This document shows positions 1 through 13,500 of a stretch of 64,000 nt of DNA, piece by piece. The notes beneath the pieces are model-generated. The model had not been told where the DNA came from. It saw only the letters and a program-made list of their open reading frames with translations, and did not search any database. The translations under genes and the position numbers were made by a program. Origin of the DNA: Larus michahellis (Eukaryota > Chordata > Aves > Charadriiformes > Laridae); contig NC_133901.1 of the NCBI RefSeq assembly GCF_964199755.1, forward strand, positions 11,299,556 through 11,363,555, written 5' to 3'. Within the stretch, counting starts at the first letter, position 1, and every line of letters begins with the position of its first letter.

Positions 1-555
1 AGGAGGGATTAGGCTGAGTTTCCCAGTTACATTCCTCCATCTCAGGGTTTCATTCCCGGAGAAGAAACGCACCATATGCGCCAGATCTGGAAGCAGTTCA
101 GGAGAGCCCCCCTCTCCCACCCCTTTTTTCTCCCTCAAAGCCGGCGCCAGCCGCAGATAGGCAGAGAGGTGGAGGGGATGGGGGGCCGCGCTGTGTCCCG
201 GGTCTGAGGGAGGAGAGGTCAGTGTCAGGGCTGTGCATGGAGGAGAGGGGCCGGGATGGCGCACGGGGTGGGATGGGGGTGTGTGGGTGCTTGCTGGGGG
301 AGGGTGCCTTGCTGGGGAGGGAGGGGATGGAGAAGGGGCTTCCCTGCATCTGAGGAAGGAGGCTCTCTGCAGGAGAGTGGGGGGATGGAGGTAGGGGTGC
401 CTGGGAAGGTGGGGGGTCCCTGGGGCAGGGATTGCTGCCTTTGGGGGGGCCCTTGGGGAGGAGGGAGGCAGGCTCCCGCCGGAGGAGGGACCTGCGCTGG
501 AGCGCTGGAGGGGAGCCGGGGGGCTGAGGAGGTCTCTGCGGGCAGAGGTGGGGGG
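1..555. other. Non-coding, GC-rich sequence upstream of NGEF exon 1
   Basis: No exon supported. G-rich on the + strand. It is either intron of the long NGEF isoform or distal promoter of the short one; the sequence does not decide which. An open + frame at 256-684 is glycine/tryptophan-rich low-complexity and looks like a composition artefact. Confidence 0.6.
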
Positions 556-1320
556 CTGCAGGGAGTCGGGGACTCCGAGGGGAGTTTGTGTCTGTGGGGA
601 CTCGGAAAGGATTTTGGAGGCTCCGAGAGGGTCTGCAGGAGGGCTCCGAGGGGCTGGAGGTGGGGGCTCAGGGGTCGGGTGTGAGCTCTGAGGGATGAGT
701 TCGGGGGGGCTCCGAAGGGGCTCTGAGGGAGCAGGGTTGGGAAGCTCTAAGGGCTCTCAGGAGGGATTTGGGGAAGGCTGAGGGGGCTCCCTGGGGACTT
801 GGTGGAGCTCGGTGGGGAGATCTGGGAAAACGGAGAGGAGCTGTGAGGGGCTAGGGGCTCCTTGAGGCACAGCTCCTTGGGGGGCTCTGAGGGGCTTGTG
901 GGAGCCCGAGGGGAGGTCCTGAGGGGATTTTGAGGGGGCACTATAGGGAAAATCTGTGGGGGTGCCTGAAGGGGGTCTGAGGGGACCCTGTGGGGATTTT
1001 GGGGGGAGAGCCCGAGGGGGTTCTGAGGAGGTTTGGGAAGGGTCTGAGGGGATTTGGGTGGAGAGCCCCTGGGGATGTGCCGGGGGGTCTGAGGGAAGGC
1101 TCTGAGGGGGCTTTGTGGGGATTTGGGGGAAGAGCTCCCGGGGATGCCGGGCGGGTCTGAGGGGAGGCTCTGAGAGGGCTCTGCGGGGATCTGGGGGAGA
1201 GAGCCAGAAAGGGTTCTGAGGGGGTTTGGGCGAGGAGCCCCCGGGGATGCCTGAGTGGGTGGCTCTGAGGGGAGGCTCTGAGGGGGTTCGGGGGCTCAGA
1301 GGTTCTCGGGGGGCTGCGGG
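556..1320 (+). repeat. Degenerate G-rich tandem repeat
   Basis: Units built on 'ctctgagggg', 'gatttggggg' and 'agagcccccggggatg' recur imperfectly. Clear examples of the agagcc(c/t)c(c)ggggatg block start near 1061, 1131 and 1233, so the local period is about 70-100 bp with insertions. Runs of four or more G on the + strand are frequent. Confidence 0.75.
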
Positions 1321-1467
1321 GGCGCCCCGGGGGTGGCCGCAGCTCCCCTCTGCCTCCCGCGCAGGCTGCTGCCTTCCTACCCCCGTTACCGTGGCAACCG
1401 CCCGGGCTCCCCCAGCCCCGCGCCGCTGCCGCTGGAGCTGCTCGGCAGCCGCCTGCCGCCGCCGCCC
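1321..1467 (+). promoter_or_regulatory. NGEF: CpG-rich 5' leader and probable promoter of short NGEF transcript
   Basis: Dense CpG and C/G-rich sequence directly before the ATG at 1468, continuing through exon 2 to about 1830. A polypyrimidine-AG at 1350-1363 could also act as an acceptor, so transcript start and any upstream leader exon are unresolved. The promoter role is inferred from CpG density and first-exon position. Confidence 0.5.
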
Positions 1468-1541
1468 ATGGAGCTGCTGGCCGCGGCGCTCAGCGCCGCC
1501 TGCGCCCTCGACCAGGACGGCTCGGCGGGACAGCCCGGCAG
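1468..1541 (+). CDS. NGEF: NGEF coding exon 1 (short-isoform first exon)
   Basis: Encodes residues 1-24 ([18 protein letters not shown]...) and ends CCCGGCAG before the donor gtgagc. This is the first ATG in the frame. Upstream the frame stays open, but no ATG is present before an in-frame break. It joins in phase to the exon at 1654. Confidence 0.87.
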
Positions 1542-4500
1542 GTGAGCGGGGAGGTGGATACTTGGAGGGGGGGGTTTAGGCGAGGGGCCGCGCTCGGGGG
1601 CGGAGGGGGCCCTGCCCCGCCGCCGCGGCTGAGGGCACCTCCGCCTCCCACAGGGAGCCCCCTGCCGCCGCTGAGGAGAGCCCCGCCGCCGCCACCGCCG
1701 AGGCGCCGCCGCCCGCCCACCCCATGACGGCCGATTCCTGGAGGAACCTCATCGAGCACATCGGTAAGGAGCCGTCCCCCGCGTCGCTGTGTGCCCCCCG
1801 GCCCGGGTAGGGGTGCGGCCGCCGCGCTCTATCACAACTTGTCCCGCTGCCCGCGCTTGGCGGCAGCACAGCAGCCCCTAGAGGTGCCGCCGCGGCCGGA
1901 CGGGCCCCTCACCACAGCCCAGCCGCCGCCTCCCGCCCCACTGAAATCCCTCAAACCGGCAGAGTTTAGCGAATGGAACCCAGATCGGACCTGTCCTTGC
2001 TGGGAAAACCTTTCTCTGTCAGTTTCAAACATGGTAATCACACCCTCAGTGGTGGCTTTTTGCTCTCTGCAGGGGCAGCGGGTTTGCAGGCTGCCTGGCA
2101 GGTGATTTAGATCAGTCGCTCAGCACCTTTACCTCCATTCATAAACAACGATTACTTCTTGTACTTACATAGTAGTTAAGGCTACAGCCAACTTCCTCCT
2201 GAAATCTGATTTTGCATACTCCAAAAAGGCGTAGGACTGAAGCAGTGGGTCAGCTATCCTGTTGGACGCTAGCTGGATGCACCAGGGTCAGTGTGTATCT
2301 GTGACAGCCGCTAGTGTAGCATTTGCAACAGAGGAGTAAGGGTTTTTTTATCATTTGTGGTCTCTTGGTAAAGGCAGAGTTGAGGTTATCAGGGTTGCTG
2401 TGGAAGAGAGAACCTGTTACGCTTTTCCTCTTGTGATATTTTTTAATATTTTTTTTGTTTTTGGTGGGACGAGGAGAGGACCTTCACGGCTTGTTTCTTG
2501 GTTTCCCACATCTGAATTGCAACATCCCTCAGAGAGATTTGGGCAACTGCAAAATTAATCCCCACCCTGAGGCAGGTTTTACGGTGGGAAAATAGAAGCT
2601 TCATTTTTTAAACGGTTCTGTTCAATTTCAGGAAACGAAACTGAAGGATACTTGAATCTAGAGGGAGGAATGTAGGACTTTGCATGGGAATATCAGATAA
2701 TTCTCATGAGCAGCAAGGCAAACCTTCCTGGCAGGGACGAGGAAGCTTCTCACCCTGTCTCTGGGACAGGAGAGCGGCTGCAGTTTGGTGTGAGGTTGTG
2801 GCGGGCAGGGCTGACTCGTGGAGCACCTGATACCAGCGGGACAGTGCTGGGGAAAAAGGCTGCTGTGAAACCAACAGCCTGCTAGTGTCTGTCAGACAAA
2901 ACAGCGGAGTTCGGGGCCTTCTGGAGGAAAGCGGTGAACAATTTGCAGAGATGTTGCCAGATCTGTTACTTGCTTTTGGCTGTGGAGGCACTAATCTCCC
3001 AAGACAGAGGTGTCAATACGTTGTCAGTTTACTGGGACTGTGCTACTAAGAAGCATGATAAAAATACTAAAAGCCATCAGAACTTCACAGCAACCCAGTT
3101 GCTATATTGATATGTATTTTTATGAGCTGTATATCAGAGGGAAGCCGTGTGATCGCTCTGCACACGTCCGTGTAACTGCAAGTAGGTCTGTTGCACCTTG
3201 ATGGAGGAGACAGGGTTTTGACAACCAGAGATGCTACGCTAATCCCCAACAGAGAGGTTGTTTCAAATGGCTGGAGCACACTCGCTCCCTTCCCTCCCTC
3301 CTGCCTTTGAGGCATTAATGGACTTTTTGCCTGAAACTGGAGCAGAGAATTTCAGAGAAAATGTCTCTGAACCTCCTGAGATTTTACATAGCTTTCAATG
3401 TAATAACGTTTACTTTAAGAGCACTGTGAACTCTCTAAGGCGAGCATTTTCCACAATTAGTAACTAGTTTTTCAATTCCCCTCTCAGTTTTTGAGGGAGC
3501 TGGGAAGGGAGACAGCAAAATTAAATGGAATAAACACAAAGGAAAAAGTCTATTATGTACTACACAAACTATGTAAACACCCCTTAGGAAGATCAGCCTT
3601 AACCACTTAAGTCAATAGGTGACACCAAACCCATGATCTGACCATATGGTTAACCTTTAGCCAGGTCACAGTAGGGACAATTGGGACATTAAGCAATGAA
3701 TGGAGCTCATACAGGTCTCTGACATTTTGTACTCGTTCACTTACTAAATGTAAGCATTTTCTAAATCCTCGTGTCTTCTGAGTCACATTCACTTACTGAT
3801 CTCAGCTTCTTTCTACACATTCAGTCAGTTCCCAAATGCATTGCTCTCCTTTCAACATGTCAAAACCCTGTTCCCTGACCTTGCATCCGTTATACCACTC
3901 GTCCTGGGCCGTGACCGTCTCCTGCTTCATCTAGAGTAGGCTTTTGTATGGCTTCTGTCTCTCTCGCGCTCTCATGTAAGCCTTTGCTCTACCCATTGTA
4001 ACCTCTTTACCGACAGATGGATGGACCTTTTACCCCAAGATAGCGAGGATATCTTTTATTCTTGCTAGCACAACCCTCTTTGTTTTTTCCTACCCTTCTT
4101 CTGTCTAAACATCTAGCTGTCATTTGTTTTTCTCCTGGTACCACCTTTCTGCTTCCTCCCCACATTGCTGTCTGTGGTAGAGCTTTAGCCAGTCTCTCTT
4201 CAGCTCCCTCCTTAAAATGAGTTACCTTGCTGTAATTTCTGACCGAGTTCTGGTGGTAGATGCCTTTAGTCAATCCGATCTCCCCGTGTCCATATTTGCC
4301 TTTGCCTGCCACTGAAAGCTCTGTAGTTCTTCTCTTTTTGGTTGGTCAGGCAGGGAACCTGGAAACAAAATCAAGTTTTGTTGTCTGGATTTTATTTCCG
4401 TAAAAGCAAAGGGAAAATTCATTTTGAGGATCTTTTTTACAGGGCTTCTCTCCAGATCTGCACAAGGGACACTAAATCCCCCTTACCCAAAATATCCTTA

Positions 4501-7500
4501 ATTACCTTTGACTTGTGGGGCAGACCCACGAGCACAACATGGCTGTACAATCAGACACTGCAAGTATAATTATTCTGAGCTTTACACAACAGTACCACTG
4601 AAAGCAGCTTCGATTTAACAGGCGCTCTGCTCCGTTCCTGAAGGAGCCTTTCCACCCCACCACATCCTCAGCACCCTCACCGATGCTGAATAACAGGCAG
4701 AAATGCTTAGGAAAGCCATATAAGCCTAGTTGACGCAGAGAGAAATTATATAAGTAGCAGTAGCAGCATGCAGAACTTCATGGGAAGTCTCCTCTCTTCA
4801 GTTAGCGTGTAGGAAGCTAACAGAAGACTGTACAGTTTCCTAGGCACAGCTACCCTTATTGCTATTTTAATCCGGTGTTGAACATCTTTCCAGGGAGAAC
4901 AGATAACAGGATACGCTCGCAGACTGCAGTAATGCTGTCCTTTGTGCCTGTGCTTTTCCCCAGCATATTTCTGATATAGTTTTAACAGTGACTGGTACAG
5001 AGCCTCATGAAGACTGGCCCAGAGATTTAATAGGCAGTAACATCTGTGTTTCTGCCCTCCCTGGACAAACTCCTGACCCAGTTGTCTCTCACCTTATTAC
5101 ACACAGAATCTGCTTCTGAGATCCAATATCATGAATGCATGTGACTGGATAGATTTTAACCCCTAATGATTCGGACAAAATAAATTACATAGGGTTTGTT
5201 TTCTTTTTTTTAACATCAAGGACTTTTCTCTTTGTTGATGCATGTTACACTTTGCAATTCAAGTATAAATCAAGGGAGATAATGTAAATTGCGCTCCTTC
5301 AATTTGAGTAAGTGATGAGAATGACTCAGAGTAGGCTCATGCTTTCTTGTCTTTTAATATTTTCTAAATTACATTTTATATTCAAGCAATTAATATTCTG
5401 GGTCCTACAGATGGCTCAGAAAGAGAAATGGGGCAGTTAGAAAGCCCTGGGAGAGACAAAAGATCTTATAAAGATGGCCAAGGAATTTCAGAGTTCCTAC
5501 CTTTTTCATGCTGTCAGTTGAAATCAGGGGTGGGGGCAAATTGTGTGTAATTTTGTCTGCTCCTGAAGTTAGTAATTGAAACTCAGAAGACACCTCGCGT
5601 AATTGATGTGCCGCAAAATGGTGTGGATTCAGAGCCTCTTCCTTAGTGCTGTGGCATTCAGGGACCTTTCCAATGTTAATTTTGTATCTTCAGTCCTCAT
5701 AGAAACTGAGAAGGAAAACAGAAGGAAATGGAGCAACTTATCCAAGGCTAACCACTAAGTCAATATCAAAACAAATTAGTAACTGTAGCTAGTTGTCACA
5801 GTGCTTCGCCTGTCCAATGCCTTACCACTCAGTGTCTCCTCCTTCAGGATTTTAAAGGAGCAGTTTGATGGCCGTGAAAGTACTTTCAATGTGTGCAGTA
5901 TTATTTTTCCAGACGCACGCTTACACATACCTATCAATCTATATAACTATAAAACTATATAATAATATTGCAGAGAAAATCAAGGTTTAAAAGAAACATT
6001 TAAAAGCCTGGCAAATAACAAACCGCTTCTTTTATGCCTTCCGATTGATCATGGATTCATCTGACTGTGTTACTAAATGTTTTGTGAGAGCAGATTGTTG
6101 ACAACACTTTAGATTTAGAAATGGCCTTCCATTTATAGTTTCCACTTCTGGCTGAAATAGGAATGCCATAATTGGCTTTTTCGCTCAGCACGGAAGGGAT
6201 CTCTCTCACCTCTGCTGAGGTGAACTAATGCAAAACAAATATCCTTCCCCACAATACGTTTCTACTCTTGTTCAGCTGTAGCCTCTCAGACCTGTTAATG
6301 TTGCCTCCTAGGGCTCTTGTATCAGGAATATCGAGATAAATCTACGCGCCAGGAGATTGAAACCAGACGACTGCAGGATTCACAGACAGACCCTGAGGAG
6401 AGTTCCCCCAGCGAGGAAACCCCATCTGAAGCAGAACCTACAAGTACAACCGAAAACAAAGCTCCACCACAAATCAGTTTGCTGAGGAACTCCAACTCCA
6501 GGTTCAACTTATGGCAGGATCTTCCCGAGATCCGGAGCAGCGGGGTCCTCAGCATCCTCCAGCCAGATGAGATCAAGCTGCAGGAGGTAATGGGGGAAGG
6601 TGGAGTGTTTCTTAACTCTGCTTAAGAGTGAGAGTGAATTAAGTCAGATGATTAAAATTTAAAAATAAAAAGCTTCATAGCAGTCACAGACAAGCCTTGC
6701 CCTGCTGAGTACTTCTTTGTGTTGCACTGGTTAGCACCACTTACTCTTTTTTTGAAACTACAGATGTTTTTCAATATGCTATTGCTGCTGGACATGTCTG
6801 TAGCAAAAAAAGAACTTCTTTTTCCTTTTCTGATTCAGCGTTAGGAGCAATTTGCAAAGGGAGGGAAGGATAATCAAGAGGCTCTTGCAATAGAGCTTTT
6901 GGTACCCAGTGCACATTAAGCCTCTTCTGAAGTTACTAGCAGGATACATACTTTCCATCAGGAATTTTAGAAGAATTCAACTGTTAACTGTAATCTGTTT
7001 TAAATATGATGGCATTAATGGAAAGGGAAGAGATGGGGGTTGATAGGCTTCTTTATTTTTAAACGTTGTTACTTGGAGTCTTATGCAAAGCAGTAAAAAA
7101 ATAATGACAGGTATATTCTATATTCGCCTTTGAGCCATACAGTGACATCACTGTTTAAGAGTCATACGCTGTAAATTTATAGGGCTGCATCAAACAGTGA
7201 AAGGAGTAGGTGGGGGTAGCTGCCGCAATTAATGAAAACATCAGTCACACAACAATTTACAACTGGTTGCTATTTTGGATAGCATGGGGAGCATGCGTGC
7301 TCCTTGTCAGTGCGTAGCACTGCATTTGTAGCCAGCAGTGGAGACGAACGAGCCTTGTTTAGTGCGTGGTGTGCGTTGTAATGTGGGCAGTGGGCCTTCA
7401 AAGGCTCGATCCTGTGAGTCCTACTATACTCCTGTGCCAGGATTGCTTCTGCTGAGACCGTTGTGGCAGTGTATCTGTTCAGCCCTGGCTCGTGAGATTG

Positions 7501-10500
7501 TACCCAAAGTGCTGAAGAGCATCTCAGGGTGTGAGGAGTTCCCCCTGAGTTCACATGGATTTGCGCAATCGACATCTATGAATCCCTTGTGTAGACAGGG
7601 CCACCCTACTCCTGCCAAGGCTGTAACTTCATGGTTACCATGGAAAGGCTGATCTTGTGAGCTGCAGGGGTGTGATGGGCAGGGCTGTGTTACTCACACC
7701 CTTAGTGGACGGGACCGGTGTTTGTCCAGGGTGTTTATACAGCCTGGCAAACACACAGGCTGTTGGTGTCAGGGTTACGGCTGAAGGTGACTAAAGTTAT
7801 TTGTTGCTTTTCCATGTTCTTCTTCTGCACTGGTTATTCCTGTATCAGATTTGTTCTGTTTACCTGGCAAAACACGGTGCTTCTGTCTGCCAGCATTACA
7901 AACACAATCTGGCATCTGAAAAATTACAAGCTTTTCTTTTTCCTTCTGCGTCAAAATGAAGAGTCTTTTACAGAAAAGCATTAACTTAAAGGTTTGCATT
8001 ATAGATTTCAAAACCTGCCATTTCTGTTGAGTTACGTTTGTTACCTGTAGATGTTTTAAGCAAAAAATCTCTGTGCTGCTAAACCCAAACATGAATTGTG
8101 CTAAATTTTCTTCTCTCTGCCTAAGTAACAAGAGAAATAAAGCAGATGGAGATGGGACAGTGCTGCCTTAAAGAAGTGCTGTGCTTTCCCCGATGTTAGT
8201 TTATCAGAGCTGAAATTTTCTTCCTGTTTGTTCTGGGATTAGCACAGTAAGAGATTATAAAATTACTCAAAGCCAGAAAGCTGTGAAATTGGCTGAACGT
8301 TGAATAGATAAAGTGGAGGATCTGCTTTGTGATGAGAGTCAAGGAGGGAAAACAAGGAGGGCTGAAGAAACCACTGAGGCAATTAAAAGAGATGATATTG
8401 AATTCAGCCTTGCTATAAGCAAGCACGGCTTGCTCCTGCTATGCTGGAACTGTACTCACGTTGGACATGATTTGGGAGTGTGAGTTGTACACGAGGGCTT
8501 GATCAAGTGAATGTAGAGAGTTCAGCTTCGTGAAGGAGAATTGGAGGAATTTACCTGAAGTACAGGGCAGCAGAAATTCTGGACTAAATGTCTTAAGGAC
8601 AAAATTGTACCTTTCTGACCCATTTTATCTTCAAAGCTGTGGCAGACACAGGGACTGGAAGAGCTTGCAGCTCTTCAGCCAGGAAAGGTAGAACAGGAGT
8701 ATTGTTTAGACCACAGGGAGGAATACCAGTACGCAAATAGAAAGAAAGTTGAAGCAAACACCCCTGTTCACAGCTGAGGAAGGGAATACCACCATATCTG
8801 CGATGGTGCAGGGCTTAAGCAGTCAGAGAAAAAGTTGCTCGTCTGCAGTAATCTGTAAAATGAAAGAGACAGGAACAAGAGGAGGAATCAGTCGTTGTTG
8901 TTGGCGATGACAGAAAACGACTCAGCAGGTTATCAATACAAGATAAAAAACAAGACACAGGTGTTTTTCAAGCATCAAAACAAGAAACTTGACTGGAAGA
9001 GCAATGGATGCTTGAAAAGTGTCATGGAAGGCAATTTGTCATTGTCCTGATTGGAACAAATGTGCCAGAAAATGGTGTTTCAGGAAGGAAAAGAAAACAC
9101 ACAAAAAAACCCCAAACCATATCCACTCCCAGCAGTTTCAGCAAAAAAAAAATAAAATGTGTCAGCACGGCCCATTAGCCCTGGGAACTCAAACGGAGTT
9201 CAGACAGCGATGGCCTCTGCCACACCAGCCTTTGTCATCTGAAGCGAATGTGACAGTAGCAAGATGTAAAACGACAACTACAAGTGTCACAAAAAAAGTG
9301 TGTGCAAGTGCAGAAAACAACAGAAAAAGCAAAAGACATGTTACAGACCACAGAGGTCAGGGAAATACGAAAATTATGTGCTACTGGAATAATTATCAGA
9401 ATGACTAAGTCACTGATAGGGTAGTTTTAATTATCCAGACATCTGTTGAGCATCAAACACAGCAAAACATGAATCACCAAGGGCTTTCTTTTAACTATCT
9501 AGAAAATGTAATGATGCAAGAATAATCCAAAAGAAATGCTGTTTGTGTTCCAACATGGAGTCAACGTGAAGGAGATGACAGGCAACGTGCATGTAGCAGG
9601 AGGAACAAATGAACAGTTTTTCCCTGTTTTATTTACCGCATAGTTTCTTCATTTTGTCCTTTTCTTCTTGCTATTGATTTTTCTACATCGTCTTCATCTT
9701 CTATGTTGTAGGAGATTCTGATCTGAGTGGAAATCATCCAAACCAATTTACTAATAAAAACAGTTCAGCGAAGTATTCTCAGTCTTTGAACTGAATCTTT
9801 TTTGCTGAGATGTATGAGCTTTGATAAAGTTTTTGCCAGGGATTATTTGGATTCAGGTCACTTGGTGTTAGAAAAAGGGACAGAGACAGACTAATCTGCA
9901 CCGTGTGTCATAGTATGAATTTAGATCAGAGAGCTGCTGCTCTGAAAATATTCTTTGCTCAAGCAAAAGAGGGACTTGAACCTCGTTGTGTGCACTGGTG
10001 ACATAGCCTCTGTGTGGAAGAACGCGTTTGACAGGAAGGCTGTCTTGTGTTCCATTTTCACGAAAATGTCCAGAAAATATTTCTTTTCCTTCTTTGAGCA
10101 AACCTTAGATTTCAAGCCCCCAGAGAGCTCTCGTGTTGGACTTACTGCACTTCTAGCAGGCAGATGTCAGACTGGCCCTGTGAAGGCAACCAGGTCTGAG
10201 AGCTGGTCACAGCCAACGCTATGGCGTATCAGAGCAACATCCCTCCTAGACGAGACCAGAATTCCCGCTTCTTCACCTGGTGTTTTACATGGAGAGAGCA
10301 GGGCCATTGGGAACAGATATTCCCAATCTATGCAATAAAACACTGTATTGTCTCAATAGGAATTAGTCTGTAGGATTACTTACTCTTGTCTTTGTTGATT
10401 CTTAATTTTTCTCCCATTTTATCTTCTACATTTCCTTCTTCCTTGGGCTTTGCTTCTCTTTTCCTTTCTCAGTCTCTCTGCCAAAACATAAGCAATGAAA

Positions 10501-13500
10501 ATGATCAGTATAGCTTTTACATGACTCAATTTCATGAAGTTAATGACCCAGAGGACTTACGGAATAGTGTTGGTCATGTTTCCAAGAGATAGTTTCAGAC
10601 TATTTGTAAACTCAGGAAGATAGCATTACTTCAATTGACATTTAGTTCAATTTTTTTCCTAGTTAGTTTTGCAATTCTGAGACCAGAGGCTCATGGTTTG
10701 TTTTTTTTCTAGTGACCGTTTAGAGATAGCAAAATTCAGTTATTCCACAGAGCTCACATCATTGCATCGCATGGTTGGACGTTTGGTGCCAGTTTAGGAG
10801 GTTTGCAGCTCATACTTACCATTCTAAAGGGAAACAGCAATCGGCTGCTTGGAGTTGGTACTTTGGGTCTGCAGAGGACCAGCTGGATCTCTAAAGTAAA
10901 TTAAGAAACTTATGCCTTGCACATGCTGTGAAGACTTCTAGCAGTGGACATGTTCTTTATTTTTCTAGCATCTCCTTTAAATCAGAACCCTGTGCATTGA
11001 TATTTTCACTATGGATTTCATTATTTCTCTAGTATGGCTTGCACTCTGCCTGTGCCCATGCAGGTCTAGCACCCCCCACTATGCTGAACAGCCAACACAC
11101 GTAAATTAATTTCTCCAAACAAAGGCAGACGGGCTTGTGCAGATCAGGAAGCAACCTTCTAGATTAAGCAAGTTGTCTGAGGGTTTAAAGGCTGTGGTAG
11201 AGCGGCAATTCTTATCTTGCCTGTCATGGCCATTCTGCAATCAAACCTAGCAGAAAACAAATCCTGGTTTGGAGTGTCTGGAAAGCTGCAGTGCAAAATG
11301 ACTGGTGCTATCAATCCCCAGGATACCTGGAAGGGAGAGGTTGTCCCAGCATGTCCTGTCTTATTCCTTGTTGTATCTTTACCTATTTCCTCTTTTCCTC
11401 TTATTTATCCAATAAAAAGGTACAGTTAAAGCTGTCAGAGGTGCTTTTAGGACCTAGCCAGTCATGCAGAGAGAGAGGAATAGGTTCTCTCTTGGGTTCA
11501 CCTGGTGCCCTGGTGAAGCTGTTGGGAGAAGCCAAGCTGATACTCCTCTGCTTTTCTCATTGGGAATCTGACCTTGAAAAAAAAACCACAAAACATCATC
11601 TTACTCCTTAAACACCAGCTGTTCTGTGTGCACTGATGAAGTACCTTCAGTTCTACCCACACCCTTTGCTCTGTCTCCTGGGACCATGGCCTCCTCCTCT
11701 TGTACAGGAAGGGACCACCTATTTGACTTAACTGCCCACTGGGAGTATTTCCTAGGCTACCAACCCTGCAAAGAGCTGAAATGTCACTTCAGCTGATACT
11801 TAGAGCAGCTCTGTATTGAGTAACAGTTGCTCCTGGCTGTGCCTGTCTTCCCAGATCTTGGACTGCTGCACAGAGTCAGAAATATAACGCAGGTCTCTGT
11901 ACCTCACGTTCTTCTGTGATGCATAGCGATATTTCCAGGAAAAGGCCAAAAACCGATCAGCAGAGAGTTTCAAATAATTTCTTTAAAAAGAAAAAAAAAA
12001 TTTAAAACAACCCCAAAAAAGACCAACCAAGCCACAAGAAAGAGCCTCAGCTAATCTGGAAGATACTTTTCCATACTCACAGCACAGCCTGCTGCTCTGT
12101 TGGATCTCCTTGACTCTAGCTGGGTCCTCACAGCCTCCGAGAGCTGTCACCCGCACTGCCTGGCCAACTTCCACCCTCAGTGGGGTGCAGTGGAAGAGCT
12201 GTGGGCAGTAAGGGGCGCTTGGCTTGGGATTAGGGTTTAAGGGTCAAAGCAGCTTTAGGTGCAAGGAAGTGAAATTTTCACTGAGCTACCAGGAGGTTCC
12301 CCTTTCAGTAGCAGCAGCATGGGCCAGCCCCAGGACAAGGAGCACAAGATGCACCTTCATCAAGAGACCTCTGAAGGATCAAATTATTTTTCACCACTTT
12401 GAAGCCCTTGTGAGAATTGACAATTAATCTAACTTCAACTAACGGACTCAGTAGTTGTGTAAATAATTGCCTTTTTTATCTACTGCTGAACAAAGACAAC
12501 AAACACTTGCCTGGACAGTAAGTGAACTCTGTGTGGCAATAGTGGACTGCAGCACCTGCTGTTGGGCAGAAGGTTTTACATCCTTGTCTCATTAACTCGT
12601 GATTTATGTATGAACCAAACCATGAATTTGTCTTTCTGCTTCCCCAGACCACATCCCTAGCCTGAGGAAGCCAGGCTTTGCACTGGAGACTTCTCTTTTA
12701 ACAGGAGAAGCAAGGGCTGGAATTTGGAGATTATTTATGGCATACGATCCTAGTTGAGAACCATGGTGTCCTGTTGCAGTCCTTGGTGAATTGGGTCAGA
12801 AAAGTGTACGGCCAGGGTTGGCCAGGGAGTAACTTAGACAGTTACAGCTGTATTTCCTTCGGGTCAGGGAAAACACAGAGGCTTGGAGCATCACAGCTGT
12901 GTATTTGTGTTAGCTGTGCCCCAAGGAGCATGTATTGCACGCTGGGGCTGCAGTGTGCTGGGTGTTGTACAGTCCAGCCCCTACACCACAGTTTTTCCAA
13001 AACTGGAGTGTGGAGGGGGCAGAGAGACCCTCCTGGGTAGCACAATAAACGACAACGAGCAGAGCAGCAGAGGGTGTGAGGGTGTAAGGGGGCTGCCAAG
13101 GGGAACTCCCCAAAAGGGAGGTGAAAGTGTAGGACTCCGATGAGTGGACATAGAGGGGGCCAGTGCCTGGAGCAGCCTCACGTCAAGATTGAGTGACGCT
13201 AGGAAGGAAGGAGGGAGCCCATGAAGTGCTCTTATGTGTGCATGTGCACAAAATCAGGCTGCTTATATGTAATGAGAAAAAAAGATAATTCTGCTGGAGA
13301 GATTCAGTGGAAGGAAATGTGGCCAAACAACTTAGGAGAGAAACAGAAGAAGCCAGGGCTGATGTTTGAGGGAGGAAGTCTTCCCTGTTCAAGTCACTAT
13401 CCTGTGTAACACGTGGCAAACGGCGTTGCGCGCTTACCTCTCCCCATACTCTGGGCCTGGAGGGTGGGTGCAAGGTCTGTGACTGTGTGCAGCACGGATG

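Noticed and set aside
1333-1467. N-terminal extension of NGEF in frame with exon 1
   Set aside because: The upstream triplet at 1333 is GTG, not ATG. The first ATG in frame is 1468, which matches the known MELLAAA start of the short isoform.
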